Assembly (NCBI RefSeq): GCF_037893015.1
Contig: NC_133660.1
Location: 288,583,078 to 288,647,077 of the forward strand
Reading direction: 5' to 3'
Origin: Macrotis lagotis
Taxonomy: Eukaryota > Chordata > Mammalia > Peramelemorphia > Peramelidae
DNA length: 64,000 bases
Below the pieces are notes generated by a model. The model searched no databases. It was not told where the DNA came from and worked only from the letters and a program-made list of their open reading frames with translations. Below, one piece after another: positions 11,416 through 24,179 of the stretch. The position numbers and the translations under genes are program-made. Position 1 is the first letter of the stretch; the number at the start of each line of letters is the position of its first letter.

Positions 11416-13373
11416 TAAGAAAAGAAAAGTATAATTAAAATATTCTGTGTAATCAGAGGGAAAAAGATCATGAAAGCAAGGTAGATTAGGGCAAAGACCT
11501 TTGATTTGTTAATGAGAAGACTGAGGCCATTCTTCTTCAAGTCTTTCGATTTGATGCTTTGAACTACAGAAGGACTCAAACGAAATAAGTATCTGAACTA
11601 AATATGATGCCAGTAAGAAGAGCCTCTAGAATAGGGATTGAAAGGCCAGGCTGACCTCATGAGACAAACTTACCCTAGTTAGAATTAGAACAGATCAAAA
11701 CTTCTGTACTAATCATCATTTGGTCAAGTCTACTGAATATGCATTTTACTTCTAGCCCAGGAAGGGTAGAAAGACCCAGGGTAAAAAATTTTTAAATATA
11801 TATTTTAAAAACAATCATAGAAGACAAACGGAATGTGATTCTAAAGATAATTAAGATAAGGTCTCTTCCCTAAAAATAATCTGCATATAATTAGCATACT
11901 TCTTTTTGTCATTCCCAAACCTGAGAATTTAAGTCCCCCAAATGCTGACTACTGAAGGATGAAGATATTTCACGTGACCGGAATCAAAGTATATATAAAA
12001 ACCACATTCTGGTGTGCTGACTTTGAATAGTCAAGCAGTAGCATAATTAGTCCAAAGCCGAGATAGCCCTATATTATCATTAGCGATAAAATGCCCCTTC
12101 CGTCACATATGTTTGAGGTTCATTGTCCAACAATGTACCATTCTGTGGACACACACAGATTGCAATAGTAGAAGCATTACTGTTGGGGATCACATTTCAT
12201 CTTGGTCCCTACTTCTCAGGCAGAGCTGGGTCCTACTGAACCTTACTTGGTCATACTGACCCTACTGACCCCAAGGGACCCTTACTTTCTTAGAATGTGG
12301 TCATGCAGTCCCCACCTGGGTACAAGGTATTTGATGGGAAGTTCATTTATCTAGGTTTCCTGGGCCAGTCCCTAGTTTTAATCAATTTCCCCAACAGGAA
12401 AGTTTGGTTTCTTAATTACACAATAAACGCTAATATGCAGCTGTCCTCTGCCACCACTCACTGAAGCTGTTCTCCATTTGAAAAAATACCCATGTACCCC
12501 TCTTCTTGTGTCCAGAATCGAGGAACATATTCACCCTCAATAATGGTCTGTTTTCTTATATTACTAGATCCTTTTTCAAATGCTATGTTCACTCATTTTT
12601 CTCAAGGGTGTTACCAGTCTCTAGTAACTTTTAAGAGATTCTTATCTCACTTTTTATAAGATCACCAAAGAGTAATATTTGAAGCCCCTCCTAATTCCAT
12701 TAACCCTAATAGTTCACCTAAGAGGTAAAAGCAGTAAGAATAATAGAGTGTTGACCCAACATTGCATTTTGTGTAGTACTTGAGGAATCCAGTGCCTCTG
12801 ATAATTGCTGCTTCACATTCCAAAATGTTAACATCTCATCTGGGAGAAATCAATTTATAAAGAAACCCTTGAAAAACTCCCAAACTCTACTATACAAGCA
12901 AAGTACTGAAAAGCAAATAAGATGTTAGCAAATACATATTTTCAGTAGGAGATCATGAAAGACTTTGTGATCTGATTTTTCAAATGGAAGACAGCTAAGG
13001 ATGGTTACAGTTATTTCTGGAAAATAAATGAAAAGCTAAAAAGACAGCTATGCGATTTCCATCATCATTCCATATTATGCAAGTATTTTGTTTGATATGA
13101 ACAATTAATATTCCTTTCACTTGAATACAGGCTTCAATCCACTGTATCAGGTCCTTGGTCAAATGAATTATAGAGACATAGGTCTGTGGGATCCTCTAGG
13201 ATGTATCTTAATAATTAAAAAATTTTAAATGAATGATTTTTTTGCTGAAAAGAAGTGATTGTCCAAGCTCAAAATATTGGGGATTATATTTTATCTGTAA
13301 ACAAATATTAACTATTAACTTTATTTTGTTACATTTGCATATACTTTATTATTATTCATGCATTTTCATAATT
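11416..13373. other. Intergenic between A1 and OR-1
   Basis: Holds the orphan OR 3' flank (11820-12485). The rest has no recognised gene or repeat; 11416-11820, where an OR would be expected, shows no receptor motifs. Confidence 0.5.
11820..12485 (+). repeat. Orphan copy of the OR 3' flank
   Basis: GATAAGGTCTCTTCCC, AAGTCCCCCAAATG, TTCTGGTGTG, TGAGGTTCATTGTCC and CTGTCCTCTGCC align in order with the DNA after OR-2 (35900-36480) and OR-3. No OR coding sequence lies just 5' of it. Confidence 0.75.
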
Positions 13374-14333
13374 TTAAATTTTTTTAAAATTGGATATTTC
13401 TATTTTGGAACAAAAGGCAATTTTGATTACCCTACCCAGTGCAATCTTGATTTTCATGTTCCTTAGACTATAAATAATAGGGTTCATGAATGGAGGCAAT
13501 ATTGTGTAGGTCATTGAAATCAAAAGATTCTGAACTGGTGAAGTGTCTGATATAGGGCCCAAGGCTGTGAAAATGCCAGCAAGAAGAAATAAGATGAGGA
13601 TGATTAATTGTGGTGAACAGGTAGACAAGGCTTTGTGACGTCCTTCTACAGAGGGCATTTTAAATACGGTGGAGAAGATATAAGTATAGGATATAATTAA
13701 AAAACCAAAGCTGAACAAAACAAAAGTTGAACTTGTGGCAATGAGTAAATATTCAGCATCACAAACCTCAGTAGATGAAATCTTCAAGACATGAGGGACA
13801 TCACAAAAAAACTGATGGATCACATTGGATCCTGAGAAAGGCAAACGGAACATGTTCCCTGTATGGAGAGCTGAATAGATGAGCCCACTGAACCATGAAC
13901 CAATTGCCACCCAAAGACAGCGGAGTGGTGTCATAGTGACTCCATAGTGCAAGGGGTGACAGATGGCCACATAGCGGTCATAAGACATAGCCACAAGTAA
14001 AGCAATTTCTACTCCAGCAAAGAAGATAAGGAAAAAAACCTGAGCAGCACAGCCAAGAAGAGAAATGGATTGGTTACCTGTCAGAGAATTCACAATGAAT
14101 TTGGGAAGAGTGACTGAGATGTAGCCAATATCCAACAGAGATAAGTTGCTCAGGAAAAAATACATCGGAGAATGAAGATGTGGGTCAGTGATAATGGCAG
14201 TGATAGTCAGGAGATTCCCCATAACTGCCGCAATATATATCAGCAGGAAAAAAAGAGCATGTAAGAGCTGAAGCTCTCGGATGTTGGAAAAATCAATAAG
14301 GAAGAATTCTTTGATGATGGTAAAATTGTCCAT
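13374..14333 (-). CDS. Olfactory receptor OR-1 (class II, family 14-like), intact
   Basis: A complete single-exon odorant receptor of 319 residues, a seven-helix GPCR that would act in the cilia of olfactory neurons through Golf and cAMP. Motifs in order: N-glycosylation site NFT at residue 3, GN at 39-40 in TM1, LHSPMYFFL at 53-61, Cys95 before TM3, MSYDRYVAIC around 117-125, SY in TM5, KALSTC at 234-239 in TM6 and NPIIYSLRN in TM7. The start is chosen because the ATG (14331-14333) lies 13 nt after an acceptor-like AG (complement of 14347-14348), as in OR-2 and OR-3. Extracellular loop 2 keeps Cys177, but positions 167 and 187, normally Cys, are Ser; an extra Cys191 is present. TTTATT at 13345-13350 and 13320-13325 reads as AATAAA on the minus strand, giving candidate poly(A) signals. 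It faces the opposite way to the other two receptors. The OR identity is certain; the family-14 call rests on remembered human OR14 sequences. Confidence 0.93.
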   Translation of the reverse strand: MDNFTIIKEFFLIDFSNIRELQLLHALFFLLIYIAAVMGNLLTITAIITDPHLHSPMYFFLSNLSLLDIGYISVTLPKFIVNSLTGNQSISLLGCAAQVFFLIFFAGVEIALLVAMSYDRYVAICHPLHYGVTMTPLRCLWVAIGSWFSGLIYSALHTGNMFRLPFSGSNVIHQFFCDVPHVLKISSTEVCDAEYLLIATSSTFVLFSFGFLIISYTYIFSTVFKMPSVEGRHKALSTCSPQLIILILFLLAGIFTALGPISDTSPVQNLLISMTYTILPPFMNPIIYSLRNMKIKIALGRVIKIAFCSKIEISNFKKI

Positions 14334-14348
14334 GACTTCTGGAATGCT
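14334..14348 (-). promoter_or_regulatory. Splice-acceptor-like AG and 13-nt leader of OR-1
   Basis: On the minus strand an AATAACAG sequence is followed by CATTCCAGAAGTC and then the ATG. The same AG-plus-13-nt spacing, with CCAGAAGTC just before the ATG, occurs in OR-2 and OR-3. OR genes usually have non-coding 5' exons spliced to the coding exon close to the start. This is inferred from conservation and family knowledge; no upstream exon was identified. Confidence 0.5.
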
Positions 14349-15090
14349 GTTATTGATCTTGTAATAATATAATTAGAAGATATCAATTTCTAAATGAAAA
14401 GCATAGAATCACTTTATTAAAATGAGAGACCATGAACTTCAATCTATTCTAACTCAATATGTGAGGGGGAATCATCTCCTGTATAAAGGATATTAAGTAC
14501 CATTCTACGGCAACCACACTCTGTCTTAAATTCGAGCTATCAAGCCCACTATAAAAACTGAGCCTCCTTGAACTGACTTACCCAACAGAAACTCTCTTCC
14601 TAACTTTCCTTATAGGCAGGTACACAGACACACAGACACACACAACCACACAGATGTCACATTCACACCCCAGTCTCCCCAACACACACAATCTACATCT
14701 GTAGATTGAATGCCTTTTGCAAGATGCCACTATATTTCGAATCAAAATATGTACCAGTGTACAAAATTCTGATAAATGATAGCTGATACATAGATAAATA
14801 AATATACTATTTATTGGACACTTTGTATTGCCAGGCACACTAGACTAAATACAACTTATTTGTCGATGAGTCTTGAGTCATTTTGACCCTACAGATGCAC
14901 AAATTCATTTTTTTCTAGGATGTCAGAGTATCTGTTTCAGCCTCTTGAAAGGTGAGATGGACCTCCTTAAAACCTCTATTGATTGCTCAGAACTTTCTTA
15001 ATATAAAACTGAGTAATTACGGAGTTTCTGGAAGATGTAATGTTCTTATGTTTTGAAGCAATATTTTAAATTGAATCACAGGATTGTAGA
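14349..15090. other. Upstream flank of OR-1
   Basis: About 80 bp next to the gene resembles the OR-2/OR-3 flank. The CA-rich patch at 14620-14695 is low complexity. No further gene is seen. Confidence 0.45.
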
Positions 15091-15245
15091 CTCACAGCTA
15101 CAGAGATACAAGGGTTTTAGAATTCTGTTAAGTAAAAAGGCAATTGAAAGGTAAAGAAACATCTTGGACTGGCACAGATGGTATGTGACAAAGCCAGTAT
15201 GAAATATCAGATATTCAGATTCCAAATGTTGCACTCTTACTTTTT
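15090..15245 (-). mobile_element. MIR-like fragment, antisense
   Basis: AGGTAAAGAAACATCTTGGA, ATGTGACAAAGCCAGTATGA and CAGATTCCAAATGTTGCACT resemble an antisense MIR. Confidence 0.4.
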
Positions 15246-15432
15246 GTTTTAATCAAAGCTAGGGGATACTGTATTTAGGATAAAATAAAAATTTAAGGAA
15301 CTATATTCTAAAACTGATAGGCACCCTCTAAGAAATAAATTATTTCATGTGATCTGTGATTTTATCAAATTAGGAATTTAGCAGGAGAGAAAAATCTCTC
15401 CTGCAACTTCAGTGATATTAACAAATAGTTTT

Positions 15433-15590
15433 GGGGTGGTTAGGTAACACAGTGGATAGAGCACCAGCCCTGGAGTCAGGAGTACCTGAGCTCAAACTGA
15501 CCTCAGACACTTAATAATGACCCAGCTGTGTGGTCTTGGGTAAGCCACTTAACCCCATTTGCCTTGGAAAAAAACCTAAAAAAAAAAGAA
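15433..15590 (+). mobile_element. tRNA-derived SINE, sense
   Basis: GGGGTGGTTAGGTAACACAG to CTAAAAAAAAAAG, with all standard boxes (GGCC-type GCCCTGGAGTCAGGAG and GGTCTTGGGTAAGCCAC). Confidence 0.88.
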
Positions 15591-17779
15591 CTAATAGGTT
15601 TACTGGTCCAAAGAACTTGGAAAGTTCAGTGATATGATGTAAGGAACAAAAAGAAACAAAAAAAGAGTGTTACACTCTGGATTTGAAACTAGGTCTTTTC
15701 TCCTACAAAGTCATTTCTTTATATACTGTCATTCTGCCTGTTAAATAACAATGTTGTTGATAATATTAATTATAATGATTATATTTATATCAGAAATAGT
15801 TTTATTGGCACAAAGTACATTCATAATAAGTTAGATATTTCAGAACATTTTCTCCAAAGGAATTCATACTTACCCATAATGCTGTGAGAGCAAGATCTTA
15901 TTCAACTCTGATAAAAATTTGTACAGTTTTTCCCACTTTCCACATCTGAGGTTTCCTTAATTCAAATCTCCCATATCATAATGACTCTCTAAAAGGTTAT
16001 GACATAAGCAAAGAAACAACCTAAGAATTCTAACACCCACTTAATTTACTAAGCAAATTGACCTTTCAGAAATGTTACATTAAAGAAAAGCATTACCTGA
16101 GGGAAGAATAGTGACATTTCCCCAGGTATGTTTTGATTTTCTTTTCCTTGCCAAGTCACTGTTGCTCCAAAGATTATCACTATCCTCACTAAATTGGTTC
16201 TGGTCTCATTAGGAACTTCATATGAAACCACACCATGTGAAGCTACTAGATTTGCTGTTATATCTGATAAACATTGGGTGAGTAGAAATATCCTACCCTC
16301 TGTCCTTTGGAGAAATGTTTCCTGAAGTCCCCAGAGGAGCCAAGGTTATAATTGCATCATTATTATCTGTAGATTTTCTGACCTTTCCCCTTGAGAATAA
16401 TTAGATGAGCTAGAGGTCATTTTATTGAAAACAAACAGAAACAAGTTCACCCTTTAATATTACATGATCCATCAGTTCTTCTGTCATTCATAAGAATCTT
16501 GCATGTAGACTGCAATTTTATCCATAATGCAAATCCCTTGACCTTGGTTTCCTTTAAATGTATTTTGAAAAAGAGAGTTTGATTTTCTTGGGGAAAAAAC
16601 ATATCAAGTAAGCAAAGATATGCATGTCAGACTATATACCTGTCTATCACCTTTATATACACATTTTTACATATGCATAAATACATATATTTGTCTCAGT
16701 GAATACACATGCTATATTTATTTCATATACTTAAAATGTATGGACTTGGGGACAAATACCTATTATCATTTCATTAGTATTTGTGCATATGTGTTTTTAT
16801 ATAGTATGGATGCTAATGGAATGGCATTAGATTTTTGGAGAAAACATATATAAATATATACAAATACATATCATTAATAATGGAATGAAAGTTGGTATTT
16901 GAACCATAAAATTGCCATAACTTTTGGTCATATGAAAGAAGTATATGTGAGGGTTGCTTTTGACAAGTTTATAAATTGCAGGATAACATGGTCACAAATG
17001 TCTTCTGGGAAGATCATTATAAGAATTGAGTGAAGGATAGACTAGAATGGGGGGCGGGGAAAGGCAGGGATAAGATCTAGAAAGATATTGCAATAGATTT
17101 TTTTTTTCTTTTTAAAGTCAGAATCATTTTCACTACTCTCATCAGCAGACATTCTATTAAATTTGGGAACTATACCCTCAAATAAGCATATTCAAGTTAT
17201 ATACACAACCAAAGAAATGTTGATAAATGTCTGTATGCATACAAATACTTGCAAATATAAATGTGTGTATACATACATATATAGACATAAATACATAAAC
17301 TAGGTTTTGTGTGCTTTATATGTGAATATACATTCATATACAACCAAACACAAACATGTGCATAATATAAAGATTCCTAATTATTTATATCATATGCATA
17401 AGTGTAATATGTATTGTAAATATGGACATATAGTGAAATTTAAGATATGTCACATATATCTGTATATATGTAAATATGCACCTCTTTGTATATACATTTA
17501 AAAATAATTATTTTTCATATGCAGAAGAGTGCTTGGCTTAAAAATACACATGTAAATTATACACATATAACTATAAAATGCATTATTATATTACCAATAT
17601 TAAATATTACATTTGTATAAATATCTACAAGTAATACATGTACAAGCAACATTTTATATAGTCTTTTAATGGAGTCAAAATCTGATCAGAAGTTATTTCA
17701 TTGATACAGGGAAATTCTGTTGAGGAAATTTCCCTTTCAAATGCACATGCTGCCTGCTTTGCCATTTTTTTTGTCTTGG

Positions 17780-17901
17780 AGAGCTGCCTAGAGCAGATAA
17801 ATGCAAAATGTTTTACCAGGTTTCATATAATCATCATTTTTACAGGTAAGAATTGAAATCAGGACTTCCTAATTCCAAGAAATTCTAACTGTACCAAACT
17901 G

Positions 17902-17903
<2 letters not shown>
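17780..17903 (-). mobile_element. MIR-like fragment, antisense
   Basis: AATTGAAATCAGGACTTCCT and ATTCCAAGAAATTCTAACTG resemble the antisense end of a core SINE; it leads straight into the CT microsatellite. Confidence 0.4.

Positions 17904-17954
<51 letters not shown>
17904..17954 (+). repeat. (CT)n microsatellite
   Basis: About 25 uninterrupted CT units. Confidence 0.97.
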
Positions 17955-17960
<6 letters not shown>

Positions 17961-18499
17961 TTCCATGTGTGCTGCTCACTTTTATTACATCTTTATTTTT
18001 CTATCTTTATAGCTATAATATCTCTATTCATTTACCTTTGCCATCAAACTGTATATGCATATGTCTACTATATAAACATATCATATTTGCATGAATGTAT
18101 ATATTCATTTATTTGTTTATGAAATTATATAAACATATTTAAATTAGATATATTTTTAAAATAAATATATTCTCTACTCTAGGCAGAGAAAAATGCATCT
18201 AATGGATTACCTGAAACTTCATTTAAGTTTTTTTTTCCATTAGAATAGATTACTATGTTTAACTTATAGTTGTCTGTCTCTGCTTTGTTCTCCTTTCTCT
18301 GAGTGTTGAGATCTTATTTATATTATAATGTATATTTGATAGTTTAGTTTTTCATTAAATATTTTTTGGAGAATAAGTTCAAAATATCTAAATATTACTA
18401 TTAAATAACTTTATATTAGAAATCATATGCATTTTATAAAAATTTATTAGAATTATCTCTTTCCCTTAGTCCTAATTCATCATATTGACAATAATGAAT

Positions 18500-18645
18500 C
18501 AATAACCATTATCAAAACTATGTATGTACAATGTTAACCTGAGTGTTCACCATAGAGGAGAGGGGGTGGGAAGGGAGGGTAACTTAAAAGATATGCATTT
18601 GCATATGAATGAAAATAAAGAAATAATTAAAAAGGAAATCATAAG
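18500..18645 (+). mobile_element. Probable LINE 3' tail fragment
   Basis: A G-rich tract (GGAGAGGGGGTGGGAAGGGA) then an A-rich AATAAAG end, resembling a marsupial LINE tail. Family uncertain. Confidence 0.35.
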
Positions 18646-19214
18646 AATTTTGACCTGAACGAGATATTTTTATTACTTACTTTTTTGATTTATTATACTC
18701 TCAACTTAATATTTTTAATCTCCATTTTTGTTTTTGTTTACTTGGTTATTTTGATGTATGGCTTGTAGTGACCTCATTGGAAAGAAAAATAATTTGCTCT
18801 GCTCCCCATAAACCTAAGAAGTTTTGTTTATCATATGATTTATCGTATGGAAAGCATTGTTACTGCTTTGGATTTGACCACTGAGTGAAGTATTGTTAAA
18901 CCTTCTCTTACTTTACAGACTATTGACTTTTGCTACATTTCTCCTTCCCAAGTTGTCTTAAGTCAAATCAAAACGAAGGAGAAAAGAGTTTGAGGGAAAT
19001 TCTTATTCCGCAGAAAGTATACCGGAGACTTACAAGGGGAAGAGACAAGATAGTGGATTAGAGAAAATATCCAGTTGAGCCCTCACAACATTTCTCTGGA
19101 AACAACTTTAACATAATGCATCCAATCATATTCTGGAGCAGTAGAGTCAACAAAAGATCGCAGTGATGCAATCATTCAGAGTAAGATAACTTTGAAATTG
19201 TTTAAAGAAAAACC

Positions 19215-20065
19215 TGTGATATCAAAGAGGAAGCTGATGGTTGGTAGAGTTGTGAACTTATCCACTCTTTTTCAAAGAGTAATTTGGAATTATGCCCAAA
19301 ATGCAATATAAATGTGCATAATCTTTGTCTGAGCAATACCACTACTGGGTTCTGTATCTTGAAGAGATCATGAAAATGGGTAAAAATCCTACAATTACAA
19401 AAATATTCACAGCTGCTCTTTTTGTTGTGGCAAAGAATTGGAAATTGAGGGGATGTGCATACTTTAGGGAAATGGCTGTACAAATTATGGTAAATGTTTA
19501 TAATGGAATACTATTGCTTTATAAGATTTCAGAAAAAGCCTAGAAAGACTTGCATGAATGAATGCTGGGTGAAGCGAGCAGAATATGAAGAACAATATAT
19601 ACACTAATGTGGGGTGATGCTCAACCATATGGTCTTTTTAATTCAGTAGTACAATAATGAAAAATAATTTAAAAGACTAGTGATGGGGGTGGCTAGGTGG
19701 CACAGTGGATAAAGCACCGGCCCTGGAGTCAGGAGTACGTGGGTTCAAATCTGGTCTCAGACACTAGCTCTGCGGCCTTGGGCAAGCCACTTAACCCCAT
19801 TTGCCTTGCAAAAAAAAAAACCTAAATAAAAAAAAACTAAATAAACAAAAGACTAGTGATGGAAAATACTATCCATATCCAGAGAAGGAATTCTGCAGTT
19901 TAAATCAATTCAAAGTTTATTATCTTTATTTTATTAAGTTGTGTTATGAAGTATGTCACTGCTTTCTCTCTTTTATTTTCTTTCTTTCATTTGGATCTGA
20001 TTTTTATTTCTCATCATGATCAATATGGATCAATGTATATAGCATGATTTTTTTAAAAAAAGTAG
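19215..20065 (+). mobile_element. Old L1 3' end, sense, interrupted by a SINE
   Basis: Diverged ORF2 C-terminus (GCAATACCACTACTGGGTTC, TTGTGGCAAAGAATTGGAAA, GCATGAATGAATGCTGGGTG) and 3' UTR (TATCCATATCCAGAGAAGG). The SINE at 19687-19846 sits inside. Confidence 0.78.
19687..19846 (+). mobile_element. tRNA-derived SINE inserted in an old L1 tail
   Basis: Full-length sense SINE flanked by exact 16-bp target-site duplications AAAAGACTAGTGATGG (19671-19686, 19847-19862). The L1 sequence reads straight through when it is removed. Confidence 0.93.
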
Positions 20066-20626
20066 AGACAAAGCTAGAGATCATGAGTAAAAATAAATAC
20101 AAATTAAGTGTTTGTCATGGCATCACCACCTGATGTCATTGTCTTCTTTGAATTCATCGAGAAAGGAAGGATAATGCTGTGGTGGTTGGCAGATAGTTAA
20201 CAGAAATTTTATTGGATATTAAGTACACACTAATAAAAATCATGGGAGAATCTATTGAGTATTAGTAATAGTATTGGATTCTAGAAGCGCCAATGGCAAT
20301 GGTGTCAGTCCTAACCAAATAAATAAGTTGATTTTTAAATTTTACTGAAAATTTCTTTAAAAAAAAACTCATTTTTATGAACAATCTTTATTTTACATGA
20401 TACAATATATTGTACAATGTATATTTACATAATGTACATTATACAATACATTTTACAATATATTTATATACAATTACTGCTCAAAATTACAATTCAGATA
20501 TTATTTTGTTGTTTTATTGAAAATGATATATTAAGCAAATGAGAAAAAATTTACAAAAATAGATTAAATTTCAAAGAAGATCATGGGAAAATTGTTTTGA
20601 AGAGCTGCCTGTTCAGTATTTACCTT

Positions 20627-20769
20627 AAGAGGTAGCTAGGTGGTGCAGTGGATAGAATACTGGTCCTGGAGTCAGGAGAACTTGAGTTCAAATGTGGCCT
20701 CAGAAACTTAATAATTAGCTGTGTGAGTTTGGGCAAGTCACTTAACCCCATTGTCTTGTAAAAAAAAAT
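20627..20769 (+). mobile_element. tRNA-derived SINE, sense
   Basis: GAGGTAGCTAGGTGGTGCAG to CCATTGTCTTGTAAAAAAAA. Confidence 0.87.
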
Positions 20770-20934
20770 TAACTTCCCACCCTCCAGAATAATGAATGAG
20801 TAAGGAGTATGAGTGGACATGAAACTAACATAGTAAAGTATGATTGAGAGTAAGAAAGGTAAATGTTTAAGACAAAAAACAGGTTGCAATATTGCTTCTA
20901 GAACTGAGAAAAATCAAAGAGACCCTGTACACAA

Positions 20935-21360
20935 TCACTATTTGAAGCATGTCTTCTTGTGATGGTAAAGAACCGGAAACTAAAGAATGTTCCTCAATTG
21001 GTGAATTGCTGAATAAGATATGTTATATGAGTATGAGAGAATAAAATTGTACTGTAAGTAATTGGAAGGGGAAAGTTTCAGTTGAAATGGGAAGAAATGT
21101 GAATGGATGCAAAATGAACAAATAAAAGCAGGAAAACACTGCAGCCAGTAAAAGCAATATTATAAAAAAAAATCAATTATTAAGACTTAAAAATTCTAAT
21201 CAATACAATGATTCATGACAGTTCCAAAGGAATCATGATGTCATGTTATCCACCTTCAGATAGAGAAATGGTAGATTCTGAATGCAGATTGCAGTACGTT
21301 ATTTAATCTTCATATATGTGTATATAGGGTATCAATTAAGAAAAGGAGCAAATAAACTTG
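20935..21360 (+). mobile_element. Ancient L1-like 3' fragment, sense
   Basis: ATGGTAAAGAACCGGAAACT, GTTCCTCAATTGGTGAATTG and CACCTTCAGATAGAGAAATG follow the same plan as the younger L1 tails, with much divergence. Confidence 0.55.
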
Positions 21361-22029
21361 ATGATTAAGTAAGCAATTCTAATCTGGATTGGAGCATTCT
21401 AAAATATGGGTAAGGGCAATGTAGCTAAAAGGTCTGATGGGTCATAGAATTTGTATATTAAGGACCAGGGGTCATGATCCTAAATTTCTACAATTTATAA
21501 TACTAAAGAAAATCCATTGTTTACTATAAACATCAGATCTTTTAATATCTAAGATGATGAATTTTGTCAAAAACCTTTTCATATACATTTATAGAAACAT
21601 GATTTTCATTCCTCAGTTATTTTTCCCTTTTATTTTTTCATTGATCCACTATGAATTAAAACAAACCATGTCCCTAAAATATATTGTATAATGTAAAATA
21701 AAAAGAAGATTGTGCATTAAAATGAACTTTTATTAAGTACAACTTATTCATTTTAAGTAAACCTCAAAAATCTCATGTAATTGTCTTTTCTCCCTTTTTT
21801 CCTTTCTTTTTCTCCCTTGACCAACATAGCCACAAATGAGCACATGCAAATATGAATGTCTGTAAATCTATATGAGTAGAATTATTCTATAAATATTTTT
21901 ATTCATGAGTTCGTTCCCTGGATTCAGATAGAACCTTTCTTCCTATAACCTTTATGATTAATTTAAGAAATAAAATTACAAATTAGCTTATATATTCAGT
22001 CATTCTTCAAACAGTTTTGCTGTTATTGT

Positions 22030-22740
22030 ATTTGTTCTCTTGACTCTACTTATGTCACTTATTCATTTTGTGTAAATATTTTCATATATTTCAAAAACCT
22101 TTGAGCTTAGCATTCTTATATACTATGGCAAGCATATTGTATCACAAGCATATGCCACAACTTGTTTAGTCATTCCTCAATTTTGTCCCATCACAAAGAC
22201 AACTGCTATAATCATTTTAGAAAAGATAGATTTTGCTTCTCTTTTTTCCCTAATCTTCTTTGGAAATAGACAGTAGTGCTATCATTGAGTCAAAGAGTAT
22301 AGGTAGTTTCAGAACTCTTAGGGCTTAATTTCAGATATCTCTCCAAAATGTCTGGATCCACAAACAATAATCTGGTCTTCCATTTTTCTATTCCTTCAAT
22401 ATTTGTAAATTTCCTTTCCAATCATTTCAGATAATCTGGAGGGTCTAAAGTTTTATCTCAAGGTTCTTTTAAATTGAATTTATCTTTTCAATGATGATTT
22501 AGGGCATTTTTCATATGACTACAAATTGTTTGAATTTCTTCATTGGAAAAATTGCTTCTTCATATTCATAGCTCATATATCAATTGGGAAATAGCTCTTA
22601 TTCTTATAGATTAGATAAATTTCTTTCTATTTTTTGATAAAAGATCTTTTTCAGATAAAAAGTCTGTAAATATTTTCCCAGATGCTTCTGATCCTGGCAA
22701 TAGTTCTTTAATTTGAATAAAACTTCTTTTTTAATATAAT
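22030..22740 (-). mobile_element. Ancient L1 ORF2/3' fragment, antisense
   Basis: ACAGTAGTGCTATCATTGAG, TAGGGCTTAATTTCAGATAT, CAATTGGGAAATAGCTCTTA and the following GATCTTTTTCAGATAAAAAG mirror the segment-A L1 (2520-3010) at low identity. An older insertion than the one in segment A. Confidence 0.6.
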
Positions 22741-22975
22741 GCAGACAAAAGTGTGAAAGTCAAAAGCTTAGAAAAAAGAGGAATGCTGAAAATTGTCATT
22801 GAATATAATTAGAAAAATAAAATAAAATAAACAAAAAGCAATGATGTATCTAAAAAATGAGAGAGACTGGAACCAAAAGGGTCCAATTCAGTCAATCTAT
22901 GAATCAAGAAATATGAACTTGTTATATGCTTTGTGCCAGGAACTGTACTAAGCACAGGATGCATTTACACAATCA

Positions 22976-23136
22976 ACAGGTAGCTTTTGCAGTGAATAGA
23001 GCCTAGGCCCTGGAATCAGGAGGACCTGAGTTCAAATCCAGCCTCAGACACTTAATAATTACCCAGCTGTGTGACCTTGGGCATGTAACTTAACCCATTG
23101 CCTTGTAAAAACAAAAAAACAAAAACAAACAAAAAC
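22976..23136 (+). mobile_element. tRNA-derived SINE, sense, diverged head
   Basis: CAGGTAGCTTTTGCAGTGAA, then GGCCCTGGAATCAGGAGG and CTTAACCCATTGCCTTGTA with an A-rich tail. Confidence 0.85.
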
Positions 23137-23889
23137 ACTCAACCACATAAAAAACAAATACTGTGCCATAAAGAAGAGAACAAGAAATGATACTCAAACA
23201 AGAAGAAAATAATAATTCATCAGACTTCAGTCATACTTTAGTAATCTCAGTCTCCTAACTCCCTAATTTCTCCTTGTCTGTCACATTTACTGGCATCCCT
23301 ACCTTCTTCCTAAAAATAATGAAGCGTGCTATCTAAAAGGCCAGGGGTATGATAGCTTCCCTGAAATCTGTTCTCAGCACCACTTCCTTTTCCTTAGTGA
23401 TTTCATCCATGACCATGGCTTTATATAACATCAATTTCAGACTGACTCACAATGTCACATAATTTAAATTAGATAATGTAATAATTTATTTTATATCATG
23501 AAATAACAATTACAGTTGATTACCAGGAGAAAATACTATAATGCAAATAAAGTCAGAATTGGTGACACACAGAATTAAAAGATACTCTCTAGAAAAGATG
23601 GTTGAGGTTATTCTTAGGCTCATTAGAATTTACCTCTTTTGGACAGTCATCTTTGAAAATGTTATCCACGTTATACAATATCAGTAGTAATCATTCTCAT
23701 CAGTAGTAATCAATTTATTGTATTTTCTTCAATTGTTGCTACTCTATATGATTTGTATCTCCTACTACATTGCAGCATTCTTGAACAAATGTCACTTTTT
23801 TGTTAATTGTCTTTCAATTTATTCTTTTGTAAATAGTAAGTATATAATAAATTATTTTTTATTAAAATGATTATTCAATTAGAGATAGG

Positions 23890-24085
23890 CCACATGATAC
23901 TGAAGAAAGTGTTCTCCTTTTAGAGATAGGAGACTTGCAATCTTATCCTGCATTGTCAATTAGCACTTTCCAGGGATACAGTTAAATCATTTGTGTCTGG
24001 GTCTTAGATAACTGATCTGTAAAATGAGAAAGTTAGGTATAATGACTTCGACAATGTTCTAGAAATCTAAATCTATATTCCTGAT
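23890..24085 (+). mobile_element. MIR-like SINE fragment, sense
   Basis: Degraded copy with GGGATACAGTTAAATCATTT and GATCTGTAAAATGAGAAAG, then a CTAGAAATCTAAATCTAT end typical of MIR cores. Confidence 0.55.
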
Positions 24086-24179
24086 TTTTATTTCCAATGA
24101 ACTTTTTTGCATACCATATATATAATTGTCTTTTGTATTTCCCTATTGTATTTTTCTAGTATATGTATCAATGTGAGCA

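Larger units (their letters stand above)
15591..19214. other. Intergenic, AT-rich
   Basis: 16600-17650 is rich in CATATA/TACATA-type sequence. No gene is supported; the only items are the MIR-like fragment, the CT tract and a possible LINE tail. Confidence 0.5.

Noticed and set aside
14620-14700. Candidate short tandem or regulatory CA-rich block upstream of OR-1
   Set aside because: Irregular CACA-type low complexity with no matching block upstream of OR-2 or OR-3.
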